Origin: Sphagnum compactum
Lineage: Eukaryota > Bryophyta > Sphagnopsida > Sphagnales
Reading direction: 5' to 3'
NCBI GenBank assembly: GCA_965153455.1
Contig: OZ234501.1
Span: 2,914,001-2,978,000 of the forward strand
DNA: 64,000 nt
Shown: one piece after another, positions 1 to 15,017 of the stretch
Numbering within the stretch: position 1 is the stretch's first letter
Layout of the letters: every line of letters begins with the position of its first letter
Notes under the pieces: generated by a model
What the model saw: the letters and a program-made list of their open reading frames with translations, nothing else
Databases searched by the model: none
What the model was told of the DNA's origin: nothing
Made by a program: the position numbers and the translations under genes

Positions 1-3000
1 GTGCAAAAGTGGCTGAGTTGAAGATCCTCTATGTTGACCTTCAGCGTAATGTACAGAACTTGGTTTACTCACCTCCAGTTGTCAATGTGCGGGAGCTTGA
101 GAATACCATTGAGGATCATGTGAGGTTCAGTGAGGAGGAAGCCAGCATCATCCAGTCACTCAGGTGCATGCACTGTTTTCCTCCTCTGTTCTGCTCTGTC
201 ATCTGATGATCATTCTGTGAAGAAGATACTCATAGGGTCCTGGCCCATCTTGCAAGCAGGTCATGGGTGTTGGTGCCAACCCATGCCAGTCAGTGCATGC
301 TTGATGACATCTTCTATTGGCATCCAATGATCTAATGCTCTAGCGTCTTGTGTTTTGCTAATGTGTGTGGATTTGACTTTGTTTCAGCAAAGATGTAAAT
401 ACTGTGAAGAAATTGGTGGATGATTGTGTGAGTAGTCAACAATTGGGTTTGCGTCCTCATGATGCGGTTTCAGCTCTTGGGCCCATGTACGATGTCCATG
501 ACAAAAGTCACCTTCCCCGAATTGAAGCCTGCGATCAGGAGCTTCAGAATCTCTTGAAGTACTGCAAGAAGAGCAAAAACAAAATGAACCTGTATGTCCA
601 CACAAGCCTCCAAAACGTTGCTGCTTTGCAGTCGAATATCCGAGACATGCGCAACCAGTTGGCATTGTTCAAAGAGGCCATGGCTCGCCAAGATGAAATC
701 TTTCAAGAGCTCAAGAAAGTCCGCCGTGTTGGCCCTTCTTACAAGGCTTGCCTTGCTGAGGTTGTGCGCCGCAGAGAATGCATGAAGCTTTACATGGGAC
801 AGGTGAGTCCCTTAGTGGGGAAAAGAGATTGGCAGTTCATCTTGTTGTCAGACAGAGCAGCATCATGTCTTCTGTCATTTTGATGTATCTTTGATTCTGA
901 GCTGTGGAAGGAATGTGCTGTGGGAACAGGCGGGTCTGCTGGCAGAGAAGCTTGCTAGAAAGAGGGAGATTGAGGTGGTTCATCGAGAGGAGTTTTTGCG
1001 CATCCAGAGCATGTACATGCCCCGTGATGTGTTGCAGGCAATGGGCTTGTTTGAGCTTCCGAGTCAGTGTGTTGTCAATATTGCACCCTTCGACACCCAT
1101 TTGCTGGACATTGACATCAGTGATTTGGAGCGCTATGCACCTGAGTCCTTGGTGGGACGCTTGCCAAAGCTGGCATTGGGTGCAGATGCAAACATGAGAG
1201 GAGGCAATTCTCGCTCTCTCTCTGACAGTGGATTTCAATCTGGGGGTGAGCTTTTGAAGCCTTTTGACCCATTGTGGTTCACAAGTTGCATATCTAATAT
1301 GTAAACTTCCAAGTTTGGGTTGTGGTGCACTTCCTATGTAGTCTGCTGCCGCTGTAAGTATTGTCAGTGTTTAAGGTTCTAAACTTGGGAGGTCTTCTTC
1401 TTCTTGTGTGGCAAAATTTCCAGGGGGATCTGAAGGCTCTAGGGATGCTGGTGATGGTGACAAGTTGGAAGGAAACGAAGAAATTGAGGTTGATGAAATT
1501 GCAGGGACAAGCAAATTGGAGGTGGAGAATGCATGGCTCAAGTCTGAGTTTGCTTCTGCAGTTGCAATGCTGTGGAATTTGGACCTGGACTTTGAACTGG
1601 AAGAGGGGGAGGGTGACAGCCAGGATCCAGAAAATGCTGGAGAGGTGCAAAGGCTTGCAAAAGCCCACAGTGCAGCTCTGAAAACTGCTGATGCTTTACG
1701 CTTGAAAGATGAACATGCCAAACATCTACACACCATGCTTGCTATGTGGCAGGTATGTGATTTGTTCATGAGCTTTCAAGTACCCTTTATGAGCATCAAT
1801 GAAAGAGAGAGAAAGCAAGGTTTGCACACCCATCCTCAGGGACACATGCATTGCTTTTGTTGGGTTGGTTACAGTTCTTCTGATATTATGGTACTCTGTT
1901 ACACGACAGGCAAAATGTGGGTCCTATGAAAAGCGCATAAGGGAGCTTGAGCAGCGTCTTGCAGAACAACACATGCAGCTGCAAAAGACTTCATTGAGGA
2001 ATAATCATCATCAGCAGAACAGCCATCACCAGAGCCATGACCTAATAGGTGGCAATGATGATGATGCAGAAGAGAAGGAGGAAGATTCCTCCTCAGAAAC
2101 TTCAGGGGTTACAGGGCTTGGTATGGGAAGAATACAGTCTGGTTTAGCAACTCCAGAACCCATGGATGAAGGTGTCACTACTAGTAATGCACACGCTGGC
2201 TCCAGTATGGGTGGTGTAGAGGAGGGGCGGACAGATTCAATCAGTGGGCAGAGAGCCACTGCTAGGGAAGGAGGAGATGAAACCATGAGTGATATTTCAG
2301 GTATGTACATGGAGCTACAATAGATTGCAATAGTGCAAACAAGGGTAGACATGGGGCTGTTTTGCTGCCCCACATCTGTCTGATGTCATGTGACACTGCT
2401 GATGTCAAAAGAGTTTGGGTTTTCAGGTGGAGTGTCGATTACAGATGCAGGGATGGTGGAATCCAGAAAGGAGGAAACTGCAGGTGGAGGTGAAGGTGAC
2501 AAAGGTTTTGGACATTCCACAAAAGGTATTGACTGAGACTTTGGTTTTTGTGTTTTGTCGCTTGTGCCTTTCATGGTCCTTGTATCCCTGCTGCTCACAC
2601 TCAAGAGATTGTTGATCCTTGCTATGTGTTCTTGCCCATGTACAACGGCACCATCTTCAGCTTAAGATTGTAGTCATTTTTTGCCCTGTAAGATGTTCTG
2701 TGATGCCTCCTCCATAATCTCAGTAGTGGGTTCATGCATCATTCTTTTGTTTATTTGTGGCTGTTGGTGAATTCAAACTTCTGTTGCTGGTTGTGTGAAT
2801 ACTAGAAGGAGGGAATGTGGAAATACCCGTTGAAGAAGAGCAAGGAGCTGATGTGAAAGTCAGGGTTGATGCAGTTGGCATCACAGTCAGGCCCACCCAA
2901 GGCTATGTTTCAGGTAAGGATGTGGAACAAACAGATGCCTTCCTTGGGGAGGGGAAAGATGGGGAGGTTTCAACCTTGCAAATGTTGCTCAAGGAGAAGG

Positions 3001-4793
3001 ACAACTTGTTAGCTGCTGCAGACAAGAGGCTCAAGTCCATGTTGGCTGAAGTCGACCGCCTTCACTCTGAGCTTGATGGGAATACGGACCTGCTTAGTGA
3101 ATGCCAGGTGCATTTCTGTGTACTGAGCATTAAGCAAGCTGATCAATTTTGTGGGTGGGAATTTTTTTGTTTGTCTTTCTTTTCCTCTTCTTGCAACTGA
3201 GTCAAAAATGAATTCTGGATTTCTATATAGCCCTGGTCTGATATGATGTACATCTTTTTTTGAATTTTTTACAGATGAATTGTGCGCATTTGGAGAATCG
3301 GTTGCATGATGCCCGAGAAGAGGCACGAATAAATCTGTGTGCCTCGGATCGGAGAGCTGCTGAATACAATGCCCTACGTGCATCCAGTGTGCGCCTGCGT
3401 GGCCTCATGGAACGTCTCCGTAGCTGCATTGCTGCACCTGTTGGCAACCCATCCAGCTTTGTTGACTCACTTCGCTCTCTCGCGGTGTCCTTGTCCAGGT
3501 TAGCTGTAACCCAACCAAGAATCTGAAGTAAATAAAATTTGAGAAAATAAACTTGAGTATGAGTTAGCTAGATGTACCACATGATTCTAAATTTTAAAAA
3601 AATAAAAAATAAAAAATTCTGGAATCAGAGGTTATATCAGATAGCCGCCTGACGCTGGTTGAGACTCATTGCTCCTTTTGCAAGTGGTATGTCCTGTGGT
3701 TTGGAGAAATGCCTGATGTGGGTTAACATTTTTGTGTGTGTGTTTATAACAGTGCAAGCACAAGTGATGGTGGCGAGGACACCGAATTCAGGACTGCAGT
3801 AAGGATATTGGCAGACCGAGTGGCAAACCTGGTGCAGCAGCGTGCGGAGCTTTTGGAGCGATGCAGTGTAGCGGAAGCCAATCAAGCCCATTTGAACAAA
3901 GAACTCGAGAAGCAGACTGAAATTCTTAAAACCCTTTACTCCAAACGCAATTCTGACAAGCAGGTTTGCATTGATCTCCTGATTTGTTTTCACTGACCAA
4001 GGAGAGAGAAATTTCAGTATCAATTAGCTTTCCCTTATAATGGATCCTGGTGCACATCAACATACCCTTCGGAGTTCATCAGTAACAATAGTAAAGTGGT
4101 CAAGAGTCCAGATCTGGTGTGCTCAGCTTTTGGTTGTTAGTTCATGATGCATTTCAGAGACCAGATCAGGTGTGCCTGTGTGTGGGTTGTTAGCCTATGA
4201 CACATGGATGATCAATGAGAGTAAAGGGTGCAGTGAAAACGAAGCTCTGTTGAGAAGAAGCTGCTGATTTTCTGAACAGACTTTTGGTTTAGGGGTTTTC
4301 TGAATCGATTTTTGATTGTGCACTTTCTTTCTTGCAGGCAAGCAAGGAGAAGATCTGTTTCACACGATTTGATGTCCATGGGCTTGCAGTTTTCTTACCC
4401 AATGCAAATGGCTACTATGAGGCAATGAACCACAACTGCCCACATTACTATCTGTCCACAGAATCAATTGCCCTCTTTCAGGAGCAAGGATTGCCTATTG
4501 GGAGGACCCTGTACATTGTAGGCCAAATTGTACACATTGACCGAAAGGTTGCAACTCTAGCTCCCCCTACTCCATCCACTCCTTTGTCCTCTAGTTGTAG
4601 TGTTAGCAGCACCTCTGATGCTAATCTGAATGGGAGCGAACACATATCAACAACAAAAATGGCAATGGCATCAGTTCAATTGCATACAAGACCAAATTTG
4701 AACCCATATGGCTTGCCCCTTGGAACTGAGTTCTTTGTGGTGACGGTAGCCATGGTGCCCGATTTCTCCCCCCCACTTCACATAAGTTTCTAA
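1..4793 (+). CDS. ATG11: Autophagy-related protein 11 (ATG11), 3' part, ten exons, 5' end outside window
   Basis: ATG11 is a scaffold of the ATG1/ATG13 kinase complex that links it to the phagophore and to selective cargo in the cytosol. Exons read: 1-163, 388-802, 930-1245, 1424-1752, 1910-2300, 2427-2525, 2806-3107, 3275-3498, 3753-3963, 4338-4793. All junctions are GT..AG and keep frame. Exons 2-3 encode the conserved central part (DAVSALGPMYDVHDK, then CLAEVVRRRE, LAEKLARKRE, FDTHLLDIDISDLERYAPE). Exons 4-9 are acidic, coiled-coil-rich and poorly conserved, with a His/Gln stretch and an acidic run in exon 5. The last exon has the C-terminal ATG11 domain (KICFTRFDVHGLAVFLPN, YYLSTESIALF, GRTLYIVGQIV, LGTEFFVVTVAMVPD). 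The ubiquitin-like N-terminus lies upstream of base 1. The stop at 4791-4793 follows the conserved VAMVPD by only a few residues, as expected for the family. Identification is confident; exon edges in the middle are less so. Confidence 0.9.
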
Positions 4794-4796
4794 ACA

Positions 4797-5066
4797 GGTG
4801 CCTCCAAACTCAGAAATATCCGACTTCACAACATTTGTTTCTAGCCTTCCAAATGGGTGCATACAAACTTTGAGAATCCCATTTCGCAGCATTAGTTTCT
4901 AGCCTTCCAAATGGGTCCCTTCAAACTTGGAACGACCCATGTCGCAACATAATTACTAGCTTGAAATTGGTATCTCCAAACTTGGAACTCCTACAACATA
5001 ATTCACAACATAATTTCTAGAATCAAATTAGTGATCTGAATTCAGAACTCCCACTGTGCAACATCT
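4797..5066. repeat. Tandem repeat, about 58 bp, 4-5 degenerate copies, in the ATG11 3' flank
   Basis: Units begin near 4797, 4856, 4914, 4970 and 5031. Each carries a 'CCAAACT..GAA..CCC' part, then 'CAACAT' and 'TTTCTAG', and most end in AAATGG or AAATTGG. The array begins 4 bases after the ATG11 stop, so it probably forms part of the 3' untranslated region. Copies 1 and 2 are most alike; the later ones are decayed. Confidence 0.7.
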
Positions 5067-6702
5067 TGTCTATCTTTTGTGAAATTGTTGTTTCAGATTT
5101 CTCTTTGCAATCTGGAGCATGGTGATGTGCTTACAGTGGACAATTAACTATTGATAAGAAAGGCAAAATATGCCAAATAGAACTTGACATAAGTGCAGTA
5201 ATGGAGAGAGTGAGTGAAGGAGAAAGACCAATTATGTTGTGCGACAATTGATATGGAGGTCAATATTCCAAACACAGTTTGATTATTTGTAAAAGTGTAT
5301 CACCATTTCCAATTGTTTGTTACATGTTTATATATCCTGCAATGAAATGCATTCTCTTGCTCTCAGAAAACTTTCCAGTAGGTCATGTTGGGTTTTCTAC
5401 TTTCCATTAGGCTGTGCATAACACATATTCTGCCCTCTTCACAATTTTTCATTTGATGTTTCCCTCCAGCTATATTCATATCACCTCACAACTCTACTTG
5501 TCAAGCATTAATCGAGATGTAGAGTTGGGAATCAATTTAAGAATCACTGGAAGGTAACACTTCACTTGTCATTCTTTTTTAGAGGAACATGTGATCTTTT
5601 AAAAGCTTCTTACAACAGAGCCCACAACTTACAGACCTATCTATTGAAAAGAACAACAAAAAGGAGTTTTTGTGGCAATGTATCGAGGATGACAGAGCTT
5701 CCTCTTATGAGCGATTCATTTCCGCGCTTGTTGTGAGAGAGAAAATAAAACTTAGTTTTTCCTACAAGTTCTACAACTGAAGGTCAATTGATTTATTTTT
5801 CTTTATCCAAAATATTCCCAACATTCCTAACGTTAATTGCATGCATATTTCTTAACTTAGTTTGAAGCTTTCAAATGGAAATTACTTGTCCATGCAAACA
5901 AACAAGAAACATGACATGGTTTCAATGGCTTTCCATTACCTTGCTATCATGACAATATATTCTGCATAACTATGACAACATCAACTTAAAAAATGGAAAG
6001 AAACCCTAAAAGTCAAAATAGACAATAGAAATAAATAAAAGGAAAAGCACTTGGCAAGGGAACAAGAGAAGAAGAAAAATGATAGGACCGAAGTCCAAAC
6101 AAAAGACCACACCCCAAAATGCAAAACGCACAATTGGGAAGCCCTAAAAGGAGAAACACACGAAACGTAGGACTAACCTAAACCCATCACGAAGCAAATT
6201 GTGCAAGGAGATGAACAAAAAAATTGATATTCCCCTTGTGGTTCACTCTTTTAGGTGGTTCTTTTGTCTTCTTCGATGTGGGTCCTTCCTTTTTGTTCCT
6301 TGTATTTCCCCACCCCCTTTTTTTTTTGGGTTGCTTTGATTTATTTATGATTGGCAAGGTTTCATCATCTTTCGCATTTGTAAATTCTTTTGAATATTTT
6401 GTGACGGCCATGACTCGTCACTCCATGCCAATATCTTTTGAGGGGGGAAGGGTAGGTGGATCCACATGTATCTATCTACCTACCTAGTAGCCACCCAAAA
6501 GTTCTTGACCTAATGAGTTCACCTAATGTGAAACCGGTTCTAATAAGGTAAAAACTTCCAAAGTTGGATCAAAATGCAATAGTCCCTGCCCCCACAAAAT
6601 CATACTTGAAATTGATTTTTTTATAAAAAAAAATTCCTATTGGGCAAATAGGAATTTTTATTTAAAATTTCAAATAAATTAACAATGGCATTAAATTTTA
6701 CA
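5067..6702. other. Intergenic AT-rich DNA downstream of ATG11
   Basis: Probable polyadenylation region of ATG11, then AT-rich sequence. I see no gene, RNA or clear repeat here. Short open frames on both strands have no recognisable motif. Confidence 0.5.
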
Positions 6703-7707
6703 CTAAAAACTTTCATACCAATTTGGTATTAAGGTCAACAAAGGCTGATTTTTGGCTGGTAGGAGACACGTACATACCATACGAGTGTTTGGAGGGTGTA
6801 AATACAGAAATACCCACCTTGTAAAATCGGCAAGTGTAAAATGATTTACACTTGTTGTGTAAATATTTTGTTTCACACTTCCACAAAGGGAAGTGTTAAA
6901 AAAAATCTCAATTACACACAACCCCATATCTAAATCTATTTGGCACGATAAGTGTAAATGGATTAGGTTACGAAGTAGAAAAAAGAACTTCACCCCCATC
7001 CCTCCCACCTCATTATTTATATTATTTATACTTGGGCTCCGCGTTGCTACGTAGTACCAATGACAATCTACCATTTTATTTTTATAGTGTATTTGGGGAA
7101 TGAATGGAGATATAGTTTTATTGTTTATGTTGTTATGCAAATGTGATTGCATTTGTGGCACATTGTAAATAGATTTTTCTGGGTTTAGTTCAGATGTTAT
7201 GTCAATTGCATATGCTATTGTGAAAAGTCCGTAAGAAGAATTGTCCGATTGTTGCATAACATTTGCATATGAATATAGTAACATTTATGATGTTAGTTAA
7301 TAATTGAATGGTGTTATTTGGTAAATTTTTCATTGTTAGTTTGTTTGAGTCATATATTGTGTAATGTAGGTTTAGTGTGGATGCGTGTTTTTTACTAAGA
7401 TCCAATGATTATTATTTATGAAAATGTGTTGAAGACAATTTGTTAAGTATCTATGTGTAGTTCCTATGATTACACATGTGTGTTGTTGGTATCTTAACAA
7501 TTGTAATTTTTGAACATACAATATTTGCATTGCGGTTGTTAGATGTTGATCATTCAACTTTTCACTTGGATTGAAAAGAATATTTTCATCATTTTTAGTT
7601 AATTGGAATTCTTCATGCCAGTAATTGATGATATTGTTGTTAACATTGTCATCATCTGAATCACCAATCATAATTAAATGTTTATTTTTTTCTTTGTAGG
7701 ATTTCAA
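6703..7707 (-). pseudogene. Relic C48 (ULP1-like) cysteine protease from a mobile element
   Basis: Three minus-strand frame segments (7707-7372, 7405-7202, 7284-6703) together read like the ULP-type protease found in some eukaryotic transposons. The order is an LNDQHLTTAMQIL segment, NNHWILV (catalytic His context), IYDSN (catalytic Asp context), SDNSSYGLFTIAYA (nucleophile context), then MQSHLHNNI, a tail typical of such transposon proteases. Two frameshifts are needed, near 7372-7405 and 7202-7284. The nucleophile position, normally Cys in 'CGLF', is Tyr (TAC), so the copy would be inactive even if frame were restored. It lies just 3' (on its own strand) of a PIF1-like helicase fragment, suggesting one element. 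Family call is by motif only. Confidence 0.5.
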
Positions 7708-7856
7708 TGGATTATTATTTTGGATGTTTTTTGTTATGTTATATTTTGAAAGGTTATAACATTTCTAGGGAACCTTTTTTGAAGTTAGTTTTGCATATGT
7801 CTTGCATAATAATATTTTGTAAGATTATGAATCCATCTATGTATGGATTGTGGAGG

Positions 7857-8063
7857 TTATAAGGTTACGTCTATGTTGTGCATATTTAAACACACATTAT
7901 GAGGTGGTTGCCAAAGGTCTATGATTAAGTTGTCAAATGCTTGTCCTTGTGCTTTGAAGTCTATGAGACAAAAAGTTGGGGCAATTGACAATTGATATTT
8001 ATTGATTGTGAATGTTTTGGAGGCGTTTGGTTCCAATATGTGATGGTGATATTGAAAATTCAT
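7857..8063 (-). pseudogene. Relic PIF1-like helicase fragment (conserved late motif)
   Basis: A 68-residue open frame contains FCLIDFKAQGQAFDNLIIDL followed by WQPPHN and NMHNIDVTL. PIF1-family helicases of transposons typically show a similar 'Y/F-K-A/S-Q-G-Q....VDL..PP....N.YVALSR' block near their C-terminus. No Walker A motif or other helicase motif is readable upstream, so this is a short remnant. Same strand as, and about 150 bp from, the C48-like protease relic. Confidence 0.45.
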
Positions 8064-8594
8064 TGATATGGGTATTATTGGTATAACATTTTTAGGGAGG
8101 CTTTCTAGTTTTATGTTTTGTAATTTTATTTAATGAAATCATTAAAATTGACTAAGACATTTATGGGGGGATACATTGTAATGTCTTTCTATATCCATTC
8201 CAAATATGTGAGGGATATATTTTCAATGTATCCAACGTTTCTATTTATAATTTCAAGTTTAGGATATAAATGTTCAATAATAATGATTTTCATTCCTTTA
8301 TAGATTTTAAGGAAAGGTGCTAAACATTGAAATTTACTTGTGGGCATTGTTGTCTTATGATGTATTTGATATCATTACATATTGAACTTTTTTTGTATGT
8401 GTTAGTTGTAACCCTCTCAAACCGTGGGATCCCTTCTTCCCCGTCTGGTATCATTGAAATGCCCTCGACGAGACAATGTGCACATCTATTGTTTCACAAT
8501 TTTTGGACATATGAAGCAAAAGTTATTGAATTTAGGTTTCATTTTCATTCCTGAAAATTAATTAAATTAAAGTTAACTTAGCAAGGCTTGATAT

Positions 8595-8727
8595 GAACTC
8601 TGAAGTTAAGCCCACTTCAACTTAATAGTTTGGGAACTTACTTGAGGTTTAATGTACTTGGGCCAATGGTAGAGTCACCCCACAAGTAATGAGGAAGGAA
8701 GGAGGGTGCTTTTTTTTTTTTTTTTTC
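8595..8727 (+). other. 5S-rRNA-like fragment followed by poly(T)
   Basis: Bases 8595-8611 read GAACTCTGAAGTTAAGC, which differs by one base from the internal region of plant 5S rRNA (GAACTCCGAAGTTAAGC) as I recall it. About 40 bp further, 8652-8680 reads ACTTGGGCCAATGGTAGAG, resembling the following 5S block with changes. A T run of roughly 18 lies near 8709-8727. The rest of 5S is not recognisable, so this is at best a derived fragment or 5S-related retroposon, not a functional gene. Confidence 0.3.
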
Positions 8728-9302
8728 TATTGACAAGTTTTTGCCAAAAATGAAATTAAAAATTCAAAAATGCAGTTGACAATTTTTTTTTCTTATTATG
8801 TTCTCATATGGTTATCAATAATTCATCATTTTATGTTAATGTCAAATTTAATTTCAATTAATATAAAAATCATGGACATGAAAAGGCACATGTTAATTTG
8901 CCTTTTCATATCCATGTTGAAGGCTAATGAAAAGGGTGAAATAGTTATAAGAACAAAAGATAATTATTAAAAAAAGAGTGAAATAGTTTTTAAAAATTGA
9001 GATAGTTAAACTTGCAAAATTGAAGTAGTTATACTTGAAAATGTCTTTGAAATTGTCCAAGAATGATGATACAAAAAATTATGCAAAATCAATAAGGAGT
9101 CTACGAAAAATAATAAAAAGCCAACCCATAGTGACCGTATAAGCTTTAAAAAAAGAAAAAAAAAGGTTAGATTTGAACTTAGAGACCCTGAGTCATTAGT
9201 CTAAGCATGGGATATTTGTAATTATATTTAAAATTAATTTAAAATGAATTTTGGGATTTTTACTGTGGGACGAAGTGTGGGTACTAGTTCACTCAAGGCT
9301 AA
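8728..9302. other. AT-rich intergenic DNA
   Basis: Very AT-rich, with runs of A and T. No gene or structured repeat seen. Confidence 0.5.
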
Positions 9303-10515
9303 CTAAGGGGTGTGTGTGTCTGGGTTGCCATTTACATTTAAAAGTATATTAATGCAAAACAAGAATTACGGAAACTCAAATATTTCACCATGCAACAATA
9401 TAATAATCTTCAAAAGAATCCTCTAAAAGAAACCAAAATCCTTCAAGATATTATTACAATTCTATAATAACTAATCTCAAGTTTCAACACAAGTCAAAAA
9501 AATATCAACTTTCCAAAATTACATATAGTAAAGGACGTCGGGATGAAAAATGAAGCTTCCCCTGAATTCGTCCCGTCGTCCATCCGTCTCCTCATCCGTC
9601 CCGTCATCCATCCAAACCGAACAAATATATATTTTAAAAGGGGAAAAAACTAGAAAAAAAATAAAAACAGGAAAACACTTTAACAATTAAAAACTTTTTG
9701 TAAACACTTAAACATGAAACAAAAAAGGGAAATACAGTAAAATAATCTTTAAAAAAAAATAGATGACAAAAAATAAGAAACAAAACAGAGAGCAAAAGAA
9801 AGAGAAAAAAAACCATACTTGACAAAAAAAAGAGGTTTGTCTTCTTTTTCCAAACTTCAAACCTGCATCTAATCAAACAAAAATAAAAAAGTTTTTAATT
9901 TTTTTTATATTATAAAACATATTAGGAAAACTAGAATTTTTTTGGAAAAGAAAATAGAAACTAAATAAATAAATAAACGCATAAAAATAGAAAAAAAATG
10001 AAGATAGACAAAATAAGAATAGAAAAAATTAAAACATGAAACAAACATAAACAAAAAAAAAAAAACACAAAAACTATAAAAAAGGAATGGAAACAAATGA
10101 AACAAGGAAAGGGAAATACAGTAAAATCATTTTAAAAGAAAAAAAATTACAAAAAAGAAGAAACCAAATAAAGAGTAGAAAATAAGAAGAAAAAAAACTT
10201 ATAATAATAAAAAAAAACCCTACTTGAAAAAGAATGAGGTGTGTGTTCTTTCTCCAAACTTCAAACTTGCATCCAAATAAACAAAAATACAAAAGTGAAA
10301 AAGAAACACTTTATTTTTATTATACAAAATAATAATAAAAACAGAAAACACATAAAAATAAAAAATAAAAAAGATAAAAGTTTAAAAAAAAAACTAAAAC
10401 ATCAACCAAACATTGTTGAAATAACACACCTGTGCATTAGGCACGGGGTTAAAAGTAGTACTCTATAATGAATCTAAACAAAATATCCTTATTGCCTTTG
10501 TAGGCAAGGCCAATA
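9303..10515 (+). repeat. Dispersed repeat, copy 1, apparently interrupted by about 0.9 kb
   Basis: 9303-9540 matches 16,792-17,010 and 47,719-47,945 in the same orientation. The shared blocks are 'TTGCCATTTACAT', 'AATATTTCACCATGC', 'AAAGAAACCAAAATCCTT' and 'CTCAAGTTTC.ACACAAG'. The block 'CTCTATAATGAATCTAAAC' to 'GTAGGCAAGGCCAATA' found at 17,055-17,110 continues here only at 10,460-10,515. The material between (about 9541-10,450) therefore looks like an insertion. No coding capacity seen. Confidence 0.6.
9718..10310. repeat. Degenerate tandem duplication, period about 385 bp
   Basis: The block at 9718-9893 ('AAGGGAAATACAGTAAAAT', then A-rich DNA, then 'TCCAAACTTCAAAC.TGCATC') recurs at about 10,100-10,310. 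Both copies lie inside the segment that interrupts dispersed-repeat copy 1. A-rich and non-coding. Confidence 0.55.
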
Positions 10516-10637
10516 CAAAGGGGGCCTTCAAATGACATCACATGACTTCCAAATGACATTATTTGAAAGCACATGATTGAAGCACAACCACCAAAATTTG
10601 CCCTAATTTTGTCACTCACTTTCCAAATTTGACCCAC

Positions 10638-10664
10638 AAATAAAATAAAATAAAATAAAATAAA
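10638..10664. repeat. (TAAAA)n microsatellite
   Basis: About five TAAAA units upstream of THIC. Confidence 0.8.
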
Positions 10665-10703
10665 TTCTATTAAAAACTTGGATAGGTACCTACTACAGGT
10701 AGG

Positions 10704-10709
10704 CACGTG
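10704..10709 (+). promoter_or_regulatory. CACGTG G-box upstream of THIC
   Basis: A palindromic CACGTG lies 270 bp upstream of the THIC start codon. G-boxes bind bZIP and bHLH factors in plants, including light- and clock-linked ones. The motif is seen; use in vivo is inferred. Confidence 0.4.
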
Positions 10710-10840
10710 GTAGTAGGTACCCCCCCCTCCCCCCCATTCCCCCCTTTCCCCACCCTCTCACCAAACCCTCAAAAGCTCAATTGCTTCGATTTTCAGAGCA
10801 AAAAAGGATTTCCTTGTTTTTCTCTCTTCCGTGCGCTCTC

Positions 10841-10862
10841 GTGTGTGTGTGTGTGTGTGTGT

Positions 10863-10903
<41 letters not shown>
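10841..10903. repeat. Compound (GT)n(CT)n microsatellite in probable THIC 5' UTR
   Basis: About 13 GT units run directly into about 18 CT units, ending about 75 bp before the THIC start codon. CT-rich tracts are common in plant 5' leaders. Confidence 0.85.
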
Positions 10904-10906
<3 letters not shown>

Positions 10907-10977
10907 TTCTTTTCTTTGTTCTTTTGTGTTCTCTGTCGCGTTCTGTTGTGGCGTCGTCTTCATCGTCGGTCTTCGTC

Positions 10978-14155
<3,178 letters not shown>

Positions 14156-15017
14156 GAGATTCAGTTGCATGCTGTCTCAGTTAAATAGATGTAAGTTTTT
14201 TTTTCCCTCATCCTTTTGTGCTTCCAAAGCTGCTAACAGTGGTAGAGAGAGGGTGCTTGCTGTTATGTTGGCAATTCACAATAGCTGAAGATGTAGGGGT
14301 TAGTGCAAGCAATTATGTTTGGAATCCCACTACCTGCTTGCTTCATGTCACAGACATCATAGTTAACCTGCTTTAATGGGGTTCAAGGGGTTATCTAGTC
14401 ACTGATTATCTAAGAACCTGAGGTCCCCTGAGTCACTGGGTGGATTTTGGCCAGTAGAAAGTGTGCACCCTTAACAACTACATAACATCTGCTGGTTGGC
14501 AAATATGGCATTAATCCTTATGTCAACAATCTTTCATCCATTGGTGATGCTGAATCAGGTCAACTGTCAAAAATGTAATCTTTCACAAACCCTAGTTTTT
14601 ACCAGCAACTGGTAGAAGGAAGGATGGATGGATGCTATAGTAGTGGTCAAGGAATTCACCATCACCTTCATGTGCAGGTCTACAGGAAGAGCTCAAGGAG
14701 GAGTTTCCATGGTGGAAGGGACCCTTTTCTTGTGCAAGCTGCTCTCTACTGATGACAATGTGGATTTTGTAGTCAGTGTGGATGCTGATTAGAGTTGCAT
14801 AATAGTTGGATGATAGTCTTTTCTTGTTTTATGCATCGTTGTTTGTTGACTTTTGTCTTTTTTGCACACATCGTCACATGTGGACAGTTGGCTGCTTAGG
14901 CTTATATGTCCAGCAAACATCCTTGTATACAGTGTCTGCCAAGAGATTTGATGTTTGTTTTTGTGTATTTTGTAATTCCGTGTAAGAATTCTACTTTTAC
15001 TTGAACTAATTAGGCTT
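14156..15017 (+). other. THIC 3' UTR / intron region before the riboswitch
   Basis: No gene. A strong donor-like GTAAGT occurs at 14,191, 35 bp after the THIC stop, where other plant THIC genes have a 3'-UTR intron. Acceptor choice cannot be settled by eye. The segment presumably carries the alternative processing and polyadenylation signals that the aptamer controls. Confidence 0.4.
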
